Under the pieces are notes generated by a model. The model saw only the letters and a list, made by a program, of their open reading frames with translations, had not been told where the DNA came from and searched no databases. A DNA stretch of 64,000 bases from NCBI RefSeq assembly GCF_022200785.1, contig NZ_CP087585.1, forward strand, positions 1,674,001 to 1,738,000. The letters are read 5' to 3'. The translations under genes were made by a program, and so were the position numbers. Positions 42,707-52,079 of this stretch are shown here, one piece after another. The number at the start of each line of letters is the position of its first letter. Positions within the stretch are counted from its first letter, which is position 1. Origin of the DNA: Pedobacter mucosus. GTDB lineage: Bacteria > Bacteroidota > Bacteroidia > Sphingobacteriales > Sphingobacteriaceae.

Positions 42707-43585
42707 TTATTCCGCTAAAAGTGCAACTTTAGTTTCGCTTAATTTAGCGCTTTCAACATCTGCCAAAACAGGGAATTTTAAGTTTAAACCCTTTAATCTT
42801 TCCGCTATAATTTCACTAATTGCCAGTCTTGCAAACCATTTTTTATCAGCTGGAATAATATGCCATGGAGAATCTGGCGTACTTGTTTCATTTATAACGT
42901 CTTCGTAAGCTTTCATATAATCATTCCACAGCGCTCGTTCTAAAATATCACCAGAAGAAAATTTCCAGTTTTTGGTTGGATCTTCTATCCTTTCTAAAAA
43001 ACGTAATTTCTGTTCTTCTTTACTTACATGGAGGAAAAATTTGATAATGATTGTGCCATTCGCCGTTAAATGCTCTTCAAAATTTCGAATGCTTTGATAA
43101 CGCTGTTTCCAAAACTGTTTATCTACCTTTTTTACGTCCGCATAACCAGGAATATTTTCGTTTAAAATATACTCTGGATGAACTTTACACACCAAAACAT
43201 TTTCGTAATGTGAACGGTTATGAATTCCTATCCTTCCACGTTCAGGCAAAGCTTTATAATGTCGCCACAAAAAATCGTGTTCATACTCTTCCGAAGTTGG
43301 TGTTTTGAAACTAAAAACCTGACAACCCTGCGGATTCAATCCACTCATTACATGTTCAATAGCACTATCTTTTCCTGCAGCATCCATCGCTTGGAAAATA
43401 ATTAATATGGCGTGTGAGTTAGCTGCATAAAGCCGCTCCTGTAAATGATTAACCTCAATTTTCGAATTAATTAAAGCATCTTTTGCTTTTTCTTTATTAT
43501 AATCACCCGTAAAATCAGTTTTATAATTTTTAAGGGAAAACTTTTTATTGCCCTGTACCATCAATCCCTTAAATTCGTTTTTCAT
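42707..43585 (-). CDS. ppk2: Polyphosphate kinase 2 family protein
   Basis: 292 residues. Walker A is FQAMDAAGKDS (71-74 GKDS), with the family blocks NPQGCQVFSFKTPT, DFLWRHYKALPERGRIGIHNRSHYENVLV and KFFLHVSKEEQKLRF. PPK2 enzymes phosphorylate NDPs or NMPs with polyphosphate; the class cannot be set from the sequence. Single-gene unit facing the beta-lactamase-like gene. Confidence 0.93.
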   Translation of the reverse strand: MKNEFKGLMVQGNKKFSLKNYKTDFTGDYNKEKAKDALINSKIEVNHLQERLYAANSHAILIIFQAMDAAGKDSAIEHVMSGLNPQGCQVFSFKTPTSEEYEHDFLWRHYKALPERGRIGIHNRSHYENVLVCKVHPEYILNENIPGYADVKKVDKQFWKQRYQSIRNFEEHLTANGTIIIKFFLHVSKEEQKLRFLERIEDPTKNWKFSSGDILERALWNDYMKAYEDVINETSTPDSPWHIIPADKKWFARLAISEIIAERLKGLNLKFPVLADVESAKLSETKVALLAE

Positions 43586-43727
43586 ACTTATAAGTTTTTT
43601 TAAAGATTCCTTGCATTGGTAATTTAAATATTGAACAAAAAAATAAGTAAATTAATTACGTTAATTTGCATATAGAGTTTTTTATATTTAAAGCCTTAGC
43701 ATTTATCAAACGATCATCATAACCAAT

Positions 43728-46169
43728 ATGTTTAAAGAAATAAAAAACAAGTACTTACGATATTCCACAATATTTATATTTTTCATCATTATTTTCTTTT
43801 CTGCGCTTCAACTCAACTTTTTATGGCTATTTGGTTACTCTCCAAGTGTTCGTGATATTAAAGCGCCAACTTTACGTGTAGGTTCAGAACTTTATACATC
43901 GGATGGAAAGTTGATTGGCAGGTACTTTAAAGAGAATAGAACGCCAGTAAATTTTGAAGAAATTTCACCTAGTATCATTCATGCTTTGGTCGCTACCGAA
44001 GATGTTAGGTTTTACAAACATTGGGGAATAGATGTTCAGGCTGTTGGCAGAGCGGTTATAGGTTTTGGTAAAGATGGTGGCGCCAGTACAATAACACAAC
44101 AATTAGCTAAAAATCTTTATCGCACACGTTATAATAAATCACAAGGATTACTAATAAAAATTCCTTTGGTTAGAACCATTATTGTGAAGTTAAAAGAGTG
44201 GTTAACGGCCGTTAAATTAGAATCTAACTATTCTAAAAATGATATTATCACCATGTACCTCAATACCGTTTCCTTCGGAAATAATACCTATGGGATAAAA
44301 ACTGCAAGTAGGATTTATTTTGATAAAGAGGCAAAAGAATTATCGACGACTGATGCTGCAATGTTGGTGGGTATGTTGAAAGGAACGTCACTTTATAACC
44401 CAACAAAAAATCCTTCCAAAGCTTTAGAACGCAGAAATGTAGTGCTGAATCAGATGAATAAATACAAATATTTAAGCAAAGATAGTCTGGTTCTGCTAAC
44501 TCAACAACCCATTAAATTAAAAGAAGGTAAAATGGAAGATGGCAGCGACGGTGATTCTTATTTGCGTGCTGCTGTAGCAAAATACCTCGATAAATGGTGT
44601 ACTGATAATGGTTATGATTTATATGAAGATGGCTTGAAAATCTACACCACCATCGATTCTAAACTTCAGGGTTATGCTGAAGAAGCTGTGAAAGATCAAA
44701 TGAGAATTATCCAGCGTAGATTTTATAGCGTTTGGGGCAATGAAGATCCTTGGTATGATTCGGAAAAACAAAAAGTTGATTATCCTGCAAGAGCGATGAA
44801 AAACCTTCCGGTTTATAGCTTATTGCAAAAGAAGTTCCCAAATAATCCGGATTCTGTGTTGGCTTATTTTAATAAGAAGAAAAGAATGCAAATTTTCACT
44901 TATAAAGGTGACCGCGATACCTTATTTTCTACTCTAGATTCTATTCGATATTATGGGAAAATAATGAATACCGGCATGATGACCATGGAACCATCAACAG
45001 GTAAAATTAAAGTTTGGGTTGGTGGTTTAGACCACAAATTTTTCAAATATGACCACGTAAATCAATCGAAGCGCCAAGCTGGATCTACTTTTAAACCCTT
45101 TGCTTATTTAACGGCATTAGAACAAGGGATGAGTCCATGCGATAAATTTACGGATAAACCTGTAAAAATTGCTTATCAGGATAAAGGTGAAACTAAATAT
45201 TGGGAACCTAAAAATGCCGATTACAGCGTTACCTATCGCGAAATGAGCCTGAGATGGGCAATGGCTAAGTCGGTTAATACCATCACCGCACAAATTACAG
45301 AAAAAGTTGGTTGGGATAATGTGGTTAAATATGCTCACGAATGTGGTATTGATAGTCATTTGGAATCTGTTCCTTCTGTAAGTTTAGGATCCAATGATGT
45401 TTCTGTATTTGAAATGGTGAAAGCTTACAGCACTTTTATGAATAAAGGTGTCAAAACAGATCCAATTTTAGTAGAAAAAATAACGGATCAGGATAATAAT
45501 GTTATTGATGAATTTAAAGCGAAAACTAAAAGGGTTTTAACTGAAGAAATTGCCTGGTTAATGACTTATATGTTTCGTGGCGGTATGGAAGAACCTGGTG
45601 GTACCTCTCAAGCGCTTTGGGAATGGCCAAATTTATTTAAAAAAAATAACCAAATCGGTGGTAAAACCGGAACATCGTCTGACTATGTTGATGCTTGGTA
45701 TATGGGTTTAACTAAAGATTTAGTAACCGGTGTTTGGGTGGGTTGTGACGAAAGAACAGCACATTTTAAAAATGGAGAACAAGGTGAAGGATCCAGAACA
45801 GCACTTCCTATATTTGCTAGATTTATGGAAAAAGTTTATTTAGATCAGTCATCAGGTTATACTTATGGACCATTTCCTAAAGCAACTGTTGATATTACAA
45901 GATCATATAACTGTCCAAGTCCACAATTTGTAAGAGATACTACCACGACTGATAGTGTTGCAATTGATTCTACAGAGTTTGTTCCAGAAACTCCTGAAAC
46001 TGAAACACCTTCGGCAACTATTGAGCCTGAGGTAAAATCTGACGAGAAGAAAACTGATCCTTCCCAAAATTCTGCTCCAGCAGTTCCGCTTACCAAGAAA
46101 GAAGAACGTGAATTAAGAAGAAAAAAGAGACAAGAAGAAAAGGAAAGAAAAAAGATAGATAATATTTAG
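43728..46169 (+). CDS. Class A penicillin-binding protein (PBP1a-like)
   Basis: 813 residues. One N-terminal membrane anchor (about 13-36), a GT51 glycosyltransferase domain with catalytic E91 in EDVRFYKHWG and GASTITQQLAKN (118-129), then a transpeptidase domain with S453-x-x-K456 in AGSTFK, S515-V-N and K646-T-G. The C-terminus (about 740-813) is a low-complexity Pro/Thr/Glu/Lys tail. It polymerises and cross-links peptidoglycan outside the inner membrane. Confidence 0.95.
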   Translation: MFKEIKNKYLRYSTIFIFFIIIFFSALQLNFLWLFGYSPSVRDIKAPTLRVGSELYTSDGKLIGRYFKENRTPVNFEEISPSIIHALVATEDVRFYKHWGIDVQAVGRAVIGFGKDGGASTITQQLAKNLYRTRYNKSQGLLIKIPLVRTIIVKLKEWLTAVKLESNYSKNDIITMYLNTVSFGNNTYGIKTASRIYFDKEAKELSTTDAAMLVGMLKGTSLYNPTKNPSKALERRNVVLNQMNKYKYLSKDSLVLLTQQPIKLKEGKMEDGSDGDSYLRAAVAKYLDKWCTDNGYDLYEDGLKIYTTIDSKLQGYAEEAVKDQMRIIQRRFYSVWGNEDPWYDSEKQKVDYPARAMKNLPVYSLLQKKFPNNPDSVLAYFNKKKRMQIFTYKGDRDTLFSTLDSIRYYGKIMNTGMMTMEPSTGKIKVWVGGLDHKFFKYDHVNQSKRQAGSTFKPFAYLTALEQGMSPCDKFTDKPVKIAYQDKGETKYWEPKNADYSVTYREMSLRWAMAKSVNTITAQITEKVGWDNVVKYAHECGIDSHLESVPSVSLGSNDVSVFEMVKAYSTFMNKGVKTDPILVEKITDQDNNVIDEFKAKTKRVLTEEIAWLMTYMFRGGMEEPGGTSQALWEWPNLFKKNNQIGGKTGTSSDYVDAWYMGLTKDLVTGVWVGCDERTAHFKNGEQGEGSRTALPIFARFMEKVYLDQSSGYTYGPFPKATVDITRSYNCPSPQFVRDTTTTDSVAIDSTEFVPETPETETPSATIEPEVKSDEKKTDPSQNSAPAVPLTKKEERELRRKKRQEEKERKKIDNI

Positions 46170-46322
46170 TCAAGTGATTTAAAACTTTAAAATCAATTTC
46201 ATATTTCAAAATACCTTCAAAAAATAATGTTAAAACAAAAATAGTGATTTAAACAATTGCTATTTTTATTGTTAAATCATGTCTTCCCCGCAGTTGGTAC
46301 ATCAAAAACATAAATCACTTAT

Positions 46323-49300
46323 ATGAAAATAAGCGCTACTTTTATTAAGCATTTTTGTACAATAATCATTTTACTTACTATCTCCTTTTCATCACAAGCC
46401 CAATACTTCGGACAAAATAAAGTAAGGTATAAAAAACTCGATTTTAAGGTTTTGCAGACGCCGCATTTTGAGATTTATTATTACATTAAAAATGATAAGT
46501 TGCTTAAGAGGTTTTCACAGGATGCTGAAACCTGGTATAAAATGCACCAAGAAGTTTTTAGAGATACTTTTTTAACGAAAAATCCTATCATTCTTTATAA
46601 CAATCACCCAGATTTTCAGCAGACAACAGTTCTTCAAGGTGAAATTGGAATTGGTACGGGCGGTGTAACCGAAGCGTTGAAGAATCGGGTTATCATGCCA
46701 ATAATGGAATTAAATAGTCAAACCAGGCATGTTTTAGGTCATGAATTAGTTCACGCATTTCAATATCATATTTTATTAGAAAAAGATTCTATCAGCTTAG
46801 AAAATGTTGGGCAAACACCATTGTGGATGGTAGAAGGAATGGCTGAATATTTATCTATCGGCAAAAAAGATGCTTTTACATCTATGTGGATGCGCGATGC
46901 AATGCTTAATCGGGATATTCCTTCGCTTAAAGACTTAACAAATTCAAATAAATACTTTCCATACCGATACGGACAAGCATTCTGGACTTATATTGGTTCG
47001 CAATATGGCGATACGACAATTGTTCCTCTCTTTAAAAATACAGCTAAATATGGTTATGAAAATGCCATAAAATATACGTTTGGTTATGATGATAAAACGC
47101 TTTCTGGCTTATGGAAAAATGCAATTGATGCGCATTATAAACCAATGCTAAAAAGTGATAGCTCACAAATAAAAATTACAGGAACTAAAATTATTGATAA
47201 TAAGAATGCAGGAAATATGAATGTTGCTCCTGCCCTTAGTCCGGATGGAAAATATTTGGCTTTCATGTCTGAAAAGGATCTTTTTGGAATTGATCTGTTT
47301 TTGGCTGATGCTAAAACTGGAAGAATCATTCGAAAATTAAGCAGTCAGATTTCCAATGGTCATATTGATGACTTCAACTTTATAGAATCTGCTGGAGCCT
47401 GGTCGCCAGATAGTAAACAATTTGCCTTTAGTATTTTTAGTCATGGCAAAAATCAGATGATGATAATTAATATTTCAAATGGTACAACAGTTTCTCAAAC
47501 AGCGATGGAACAGGTTCAGCAGTTCGGGAATTTAACATGGTCGCCAAATGGAAAAGACGTTGCATTTTCTGGAATGGTTGAAGGACAAAGTGATATTTTT
47601 TCTTATAATCTTGATACTAAAAAAGTTACTCAAATAACCGATGATGTTTACTCTGATTACGCTCCAAGTTATTCTCCAGATGGTAAAAAATTGGTATTCT
47701 CATCTGATCGAGGCGCAATACAATCAAAAAATATAAACGCTGTAAATCCTATTAACTTGGCGATATATGATATCACATCTAAAGTTGTTAGTAATTTAAA
47801 TGTATTTCCAGGCGCAAATAACTTAAATGCTCAGTTCTCTTCAGATAGTCAGAATATTTATTTCCTATCCAATAGAGACGGATTTAGGAATTTATATAAA
47901 TACAATTTTCTAGATAATAGTGTCGATCAATTAACAGATTATTTTACGGGCATAAGTGGTATAACCGAATTTTCACCAGCAATTTCTGTTTCAAAAACAG
48001 ATGATATTGTTTACAGTTACTATCGTTATCAGCGTTACACCTTATATAATGCGAAATTAAATAGTTTTAAAGCGAAAAGAATTGGTAATCAGGAAGAGAA
48101 TTTCGATGCAGCCATTCTTCCTCCAATGGAAAATATCGGGGTTAATATTGTAAATTCTAATCTGGAAAATTACGATCGGTTTGAAAAAATTGTTGCCGAT
48201 TCAATGAAAACAGTTCCTTATACACCCAAATTCAGACTTGATTATTTAGCCAATAGCGGCGTTGGTGTGTCTTCAAGCCGATTTGGTACAGGCGTTTCTG
48301 GTGGTATAGTTGGTATGTTTAGCGATATTTTAGGAACAAATCAAATTATAGCGAATATTTCAGTTAACGGCGAAATTTATGATGCTGGTGGATTGGTAGG
48401 ATACATAAATCAAAAAAGCAGGATAAACTGGGGAGCGGCAATCTCTCATATTCCATATGTTTCTGGCTTTTCATCTTATGCATACGAGAAACTTCCTTTA
48501 GATGATAATACAACAGTTGATGCTTTAAATGAAAGAACCGATATCATCAGGACTTTTGAAGATCAATTTCAAATTTTTGGTGCTTATCCATTTAGCAAAA
48601 TTCATAGATTTGAAATGGGTGGAGCATTTTCTCATTACAGTTATCGCATTGATCGCTATAGCAATTATTATAGTACTGCAGGAAGCTATCTAGGATCGGA
48701 CAAAAGCAGAATAACCAATGACCAGGCATCTCTTGATTACGGAATTCCGTTTAATTCATTTACACTTTTTCAAGTAAATGCAGGCTTTGTTGGCGATAAT
48801 TCTATTTTCGGATTAACCGGACCATTAGATGGATTTAGATATAGAGTAAGTGGAGAAAAATATTTTGGTACCTATAATTTCGCTGGAGTTACCGCCGATT
48901 TAAGAAAATACTGGAGATTAAAACCGATAACAATAGCTGCAAGATCATACAATACGATGAGAATAGGAAAAGATGCAGACAGACTTTATCCAATGTATGT
49001 TGGGTATCCTTACCTTATTCGAGGATATGAATCAAACTCGATATATAAAACTACTTCTGCCCAATCATCAGAATCTTTTGATATAAACCAATTAACAGGA
49101 AGTAAAATAGCAGTTTTTAATTTTGAAGTTCGTTTGCCTTTCACTGGTCCAAAGAAACTGGCAGCAATACCTTCAAAATTGTTGTTTTCTGATTTGAACT
49201 TGTTTTTTGATGCGGGTTTAGCTTGGACAAACGATACTAGAGTTAAGTTCCAAAGTCAACCAAACTATACCACAGAATCTGTATTAGATGCCAATGGAAA

Positions 49301-49496
49301 ACCCGTTTTAGATAGCAATGGAAAAGAAGTTACCTACCAAGCAACAACAGAGCGTGTACCAGCAATGAGTGTAGGTATATCTTTACGGGTAAATGTATTT
49401 GGTTATTTTGTTTTAGAGCCATACTATGCAATTCCATTTCAAAGGAAAGATGTTAAAACTGGTGTTTTCGGCTTAACCTTCGCCCCAGGGTGGTAA
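46323..49496 (+). CDS. Metallopeptidase-beta-propeller-outer-membrane-barrel fusion
   Basis: 1057 residues with a signal peptide (about 1-26, cut before QYFGQ). A gluzincin peptidase-MA-like domain follows: H140-E-L-V-H144 with E171 or E175 in WMVEGMAEY as third ligand. Next is a TolB/WD40-like propeller (about 290-610) with repeats such as SPDGKYLAFMS, SPNGKDVAFSG and SPDGKKLVFSSDRG. The last part (about 640-1057) is beta-strand rich with a Bam-like end (FGYFVLEPYYAIPFQRKD), so probably an outer-membrane barrel. Function unknown. Confidence 0.8.
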   Translation: MKISATFIKHFCTIIILLTISFSSQAQYFGQNKVRYKKLDFKVLQTPHFEIYYYIKNDKLLKRFSQDAETWYKMHQEVFRDTFLTKNPIILYNNHPDFQQTTVLQGEIGIGTGGVTEALKNRVIMPIMELNSQTRHVLGHELVHAFQYHILLEKDSISLENVGQTPLWMVEGMAEYLSIGKKDAFTSMWMRDAMLNRDIPSLKDLTNSNKYFPYRYGQAFWTYIGSQYGDTTIVPLFKNTAKYGYENAIKYTFGYDDKTLSGLWKNAIDAHYKPMLKSDSSQIKITGTKIIDNKNAGNMNVAPALSPDGKYLAFMSEKDLFGIDLFLADAKTGRIIRKLSSQISNGHIDDFNFIESAGAWSPDSKQFAFSIFSHGKNQMMIINISNGTTVSQTAMEQVQQFGNLTWSPNGKDVAFSGMVEGQSDIFSYNLDTKKVTQITDDVYSDYAPSYSPDGKKLVFSSDRGAIQSKNINAVNPINLAIYDITSKVVSNLNVFPGANNLNAQFSSDSQNIYFLSNRDGFRNLYKYNFLDNSVDQLTDYFTGISGITEFSPAISVSKTDDIVYSYYRYQRYTLYNAKLNSFKAKRIGNQEENFDAAILPPMENIGVNIVNSNLENYDRFEKIVADSMKTVPYTPKFRLDYLANSGVGVSSSRFGTGVSGGIVGMFSDILGTNQIIANISVNGEIYDAGGLVGYINQKSRINWGAAISHIPYVSGFSSYAYEKLPLDDNTTVDALNERTDIIRTFEDQFQIFGAYPFSKIHRFEMGGAFSHYSYRIDRYSNYYSTAGSYLGSDKSRITNDQASLDYGIPFNSFTLFQVNAGFVGDNSIFGLTGPLDGFRYRVSGEKYFGTYNFAGVTADLRKYWRLKPITIAARSYNTMRIGKDADRLYPMYVGYPYLIRGYESNSIYKTTSAQSSESFDINQLTGSKIAVFNFEVRLPFTGPKKLAAIPSKLLFSDLNLFFDAGLAWTNDTRVKFQSQPNYTTESVLDANGKPVLDSNGKEVTYQATTERVPAMSVGISLRVNVFGYFVLEPYYAIPFQRKDVKTGVFGLTFAPGW

Positions 49497-50231
49497 TAAT
49501 TTTAAATTATCTAATAGCTTTGTTTGAATAATAGAATGGATCAAAATCTAATCTAAAAATATATTATTAGCTGTGTAAATATTATTATGATAATATTGAT
49601 ATAGCTCTCCATCATCTTAAATGTAATTTTGAAAAGGTAATTCTAATATATCTAGCTAGGAAAGAAATATAAAGTCTTCATCCCAAAACTTATTTATAAT
49701 TGTAAGACTGTAGTATGAACATTTAGCATCATAGTATCCTAAAATAGGTTATCAATTATAAAGCAAAATTGGCTTTCTTATTTAGCCCAGCAAGTGACTT
49801 CCAATTTAATCATTTTTTAAAAAAGCGAATATAATATTGTGGTGCAAAACTAATGAATAGAGGTTCTCTACGCTCAGCATAATTATTGCAGATTTTATGC
49901 TATTATTTATAGTTATATAAAACCAATCATTACTATGTTTACGACCGTTTTTAGGCTAAGCGTCGCCACGTTCCTATTTTATAGTTAACAGGGTGATAAC
50001 AGGGTCATCACTCGGTTATAACAAGGTAATAACTTGATTAAATTCCCTATATAAATCTTCTATAATCCTTGAAAAGTTATTGTTACCTATATCGTTTAAT
50101 TAGTGTAAGTATTACAGTAGTAATCTTATGTTATTCAAAAATTCAATCTTCAACAAACATATTGGCAAGATGTGACTTGAAAAACAATAGCCTTCCTGCT
50201 CAAATAATCATTTTAAAATTATTTTTCCAAC
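49497..50231. other. 735-bp gene-free spacer
   Basis: No supported reading frame and no RNA gene was found between the peptidase fusion gene and the GIY-YIG gene. AT-rich apart from the short repeat array at 49986-50040. Confidence 0.6.
49986..50040. repeat. Five degenerate 11-bp tandem units
   Basis: Units TAACAGGGTGA, TAACAGGGTCA, TCACTCGGTTA, TAACAAGGTAA and TAACTTGATTA follow head to tail at 49986, 49997, 50008, 50019 and 50030. An 11-bp period is about one DNA helical turn, so it would present one face to a protein. Confidence 0.6.
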
Positions 50232-50582
50232 TTAAGACATGCTTGTAAAAGCGATTTTAACTTGATTAGTCATGTTTTTATGAAGAAGAATATTTTCAAA
50301 ATCAAGACCAATTGTTAAGTCAATCCAATCTGGATTACAAGATCTAACCAATCGTTCCTTTTGAATACGGGTAAATCTGCTAATTATTTTGAAACGAGCT
50401 AATGCTTGGGATTCCGTTTTAAATTCTTCAAAATAAACCAAACGTGTTAATTGCTGACCGCTATCAAAAAATAAGTTCGGCATTTGTTTATAAAAATCCA
50501 ATGTCTTGATCAAATCAGAACTCATGCCTACATGCATGCTGGTGCGGTTTCTGTCGGTAACGATGTAAACAAACTTTTTCAT
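50232..50582 (-). CDS. GIY-YIG nuclease superfamily protein
   Basis: 116 residues. The fold is suggested by KFVYIVTDRN, HVGMSSDLIKTLDFYK, RLVYFEEFKTESQALARFK (with the family Glu) and RFTRIQKERLV. The GIY and YIG motifs are modified to VYI and HVG, but Arg and Glu residues of the active centre persist. Members may cut DNA or be inactive. It is divergent from the XRE-S24 regulator across 132 bp of operator-like sequence. Confidence 0.85.
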   Translation of the reverse strand: MKKFVYIVTDRNRTSMHVGMSSDLIKTLDFYKQMPNLFFDSGQQLTRLVYFEEFKTESQALARFKIISRFTRIQKERLVRSCNPDWIDLTIGLDFENILLHKNMTNQVKIAFTSMS

Positions 50583-50603
50583 AATAAGCGGATTAAAAGT
50601 AAA

Positions 50604-50687
50604 ACTAATCTAATTAGTATATGGCCTTGCAAATCAAAATAATATTACTAACTTTATGAGCATAAAATTACTAACTATTTTAGTAAT
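50604..50687. promoter_or_regulatory. Operator cluster between GIY-YIG gene and XRE-S24 regulator
   Basis: Perfect inverted repeats ACTAAT-CTA-ATTAGT (50604-50618) and ATTACTAA-CTATT-TTAGTAAT (50667-50687), plus a single ATTACTAA (50644-50651). All share the half-site ACTAA/TTAGT. It is placed like the operators of phage-type repressors, so the XRE-S24 protein probably represses itself and the GIY-YIG gene. Confidence 0.6.
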
Positions 50688-50714
50688 TCCAAATTTATTT
50701 TAAAATTTATTTTT

Positions 50715-51491
50715 ATGTCGAATATTTCAAATAATTTAAAGTACCTCAGGAAGAAGAAAGGCCATACACAGCAAAATTTCGCTGATATTATGGAAATTAA
50801 AAGATCTTTAATCGGTGCTTATGAGGAAGACCGAGCAGAACCTAAATATGATTTGCTAAAAAAAATAGCAGAATATTTTGAATTAACCATTGATGAGTTC
50901 ATTAATGAAAAAATTTCTGATACTTGGAAACCAAAGCTAAAAAGCACAGGATCGAACTTAAGGGTGTTAAGTATCTCTGTTGATCAAAATGACAAAGAAA
51001 ATATAGAATTGGTACCTGTAAAGGCAAGTGCAGGTTATTTAAATGGATTTTCTGATCCACAATATATAAGTGATTTACCAAAATTCCAGTTGCCATTGGC
51101 TGCTCTTCGTCAAGGAACTTTTAGAGCATTTGAAATTATGGGCGATAGTATGTTGCCTGTACAGCCTGGAAGTGTAATTATTGGAGAATATATTGATAAC
51201 TGGAATGAAGTAAAGGCTGGCGATACTTACATTGTGATAAGCAAAAATGAAGGTGTAGTTTATAAAAGAGCAGGAAATCGGTTCAAAGAAAATAAAGATT
51301 TGAAATTAATTTCTGATAATAAAGTATATGATGCTTACAGCATTGCTGCTGATGATATTTTAGAAATATGGAAAGCTAAAGCATATATTTCAACATCTAT
51401 GCCTGAACCAGCGCCTGACCCAACCATGGAAACCTTAACTCAAATGATGGCTCAGATGCAAAAGTCTATTTCTCAATTAAACAAAAATTAA
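50715..51491 (+). CDS. XRE-type repressor with S24 (LexA-like) peptidase domain
   Basis: 258 residues. HTH_XRE at about 6-65 (LKYLRKKKGHTQQNFADIMEIKRSLIGAYEEDRAEP), then the S24 domain (about 85-225) with VPVKASAGY near a possible cleavage region, catalytic Ser in GDSMLP and Lys in VVYKRAG. Such proteins cut themselves on DNA damage or respond to other signals. Operator-like repeats lie immediately upstream. The C-terminal tail is Met/Gln-rich. Confidence 0.9.
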   Translation: MSNISNNLKYLRKKKGHTQQNFADIMEIKRSLIGAYEEDRAEPKYDLLKKIAEYFELTIDEFINEKISDTWKPKLKSTGSNLRVLSISVDQNDKENIELVPVKASAGYLNGFSDPQYISDLPKFQLPLAALRQGTFRAFEIMGDSMLPVQPGSVIIGEYIDNWNEVKAGDTYIVISKNEGVVYKRAGNRFKENKDLKLISDNKVYDAYSIAADDILEIWKAKAYISTSMPEPAPDPTMETLTQMMAQMQKSISQLNKN

Positions 51492-51558
51492 CAAGATTTA
51501 ACATTTACCCATTAAACTGTAAGCCAAAATTAGTATCTATTAGTTTAAACACGTAGAC

Positions 51559-52008
51559 ATGAAAAAACTAATTTTAACACTAGCAATTGCAGTAATGGGA
51601 TTTACTGCAGTTTTTGCTCAAGACGCTGCAAAAAAGGACAGACGTTCTATGCCGAAGCTTACAGCAGAACAAAGGGCTGATAAAGCAACTGGCTTAATGG
51701 AGAAAAAATTAAACCTTAACGCAGATCAAAAGACGAAGGTTTATGCTTTAGAACTAAGTAAAGCAAAAAAAATGGATGCTTTGCGTGCAGAAGACAGATC
51801 TGCAATGAAAGGAAAAATGCAAAGCATGAAAGCAGATAGAGATAAATCTAACGCTGATTTAGATAAAATATTAACTGCAGATCAAAAAACAAAATTGGAT
51901 GCCTTTCGTGCTGAAGCCAAAGAAAAAGGTGGCAGGATGAGGAAAGGAATGGGAAGAGGAAATAGAGAAAAAGCACCAATCGTTTCGAATCCACCAGCAC
52001 AAGGCTAA
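51559..52008 (+). CDS. Secreted helical protein, DUF4890/Spy-like
   Basis: 149 residues with a signal peptide (MKKLILTLAIAVMGFTAVFA). The mature part is basic, helical and repeats LTAEQRADKAT and LNADQKTKVYAL, ending LTADQKTKLDAF, as in Spy/CpxP-type LTxxQ proteins. It is probably a periplasmic chaperone or scaffold. A terminator hairpin follows at 52036. Confidence 0.8.
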   Translation: MKKLILTLAIAVMGFTAVFAQDAAKKDRRSMPKLTAEQRADKATGLMEKKLNLNADQKTKVYALELSKAKKMDALRAEDRSAMKGKMQSMKADRDKSNADLDKILTADQKTKLDAFRAEAKEKGGRMRKGMGRGNREKAPIVSNPPAQG

Positions 52009-52035
52009 TTCTAAGCATTAATATTATTATTTGAA

Positions 52036-52065
52036 AAAAGCGTTTCATATTTATGAGACGCTTTT
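52036..52065 (+). terminator. Terminator of the Spy-like gene
   Basis: AAAAGCGTTTCAT pairs with ATGAGACGCTTTT (one G-T pair), followed by CTTATTTTT. It lies just before bioF (52080). Confidence 0.75.
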
Positions 52066-52079
52066 CTTATTTTTGACTA

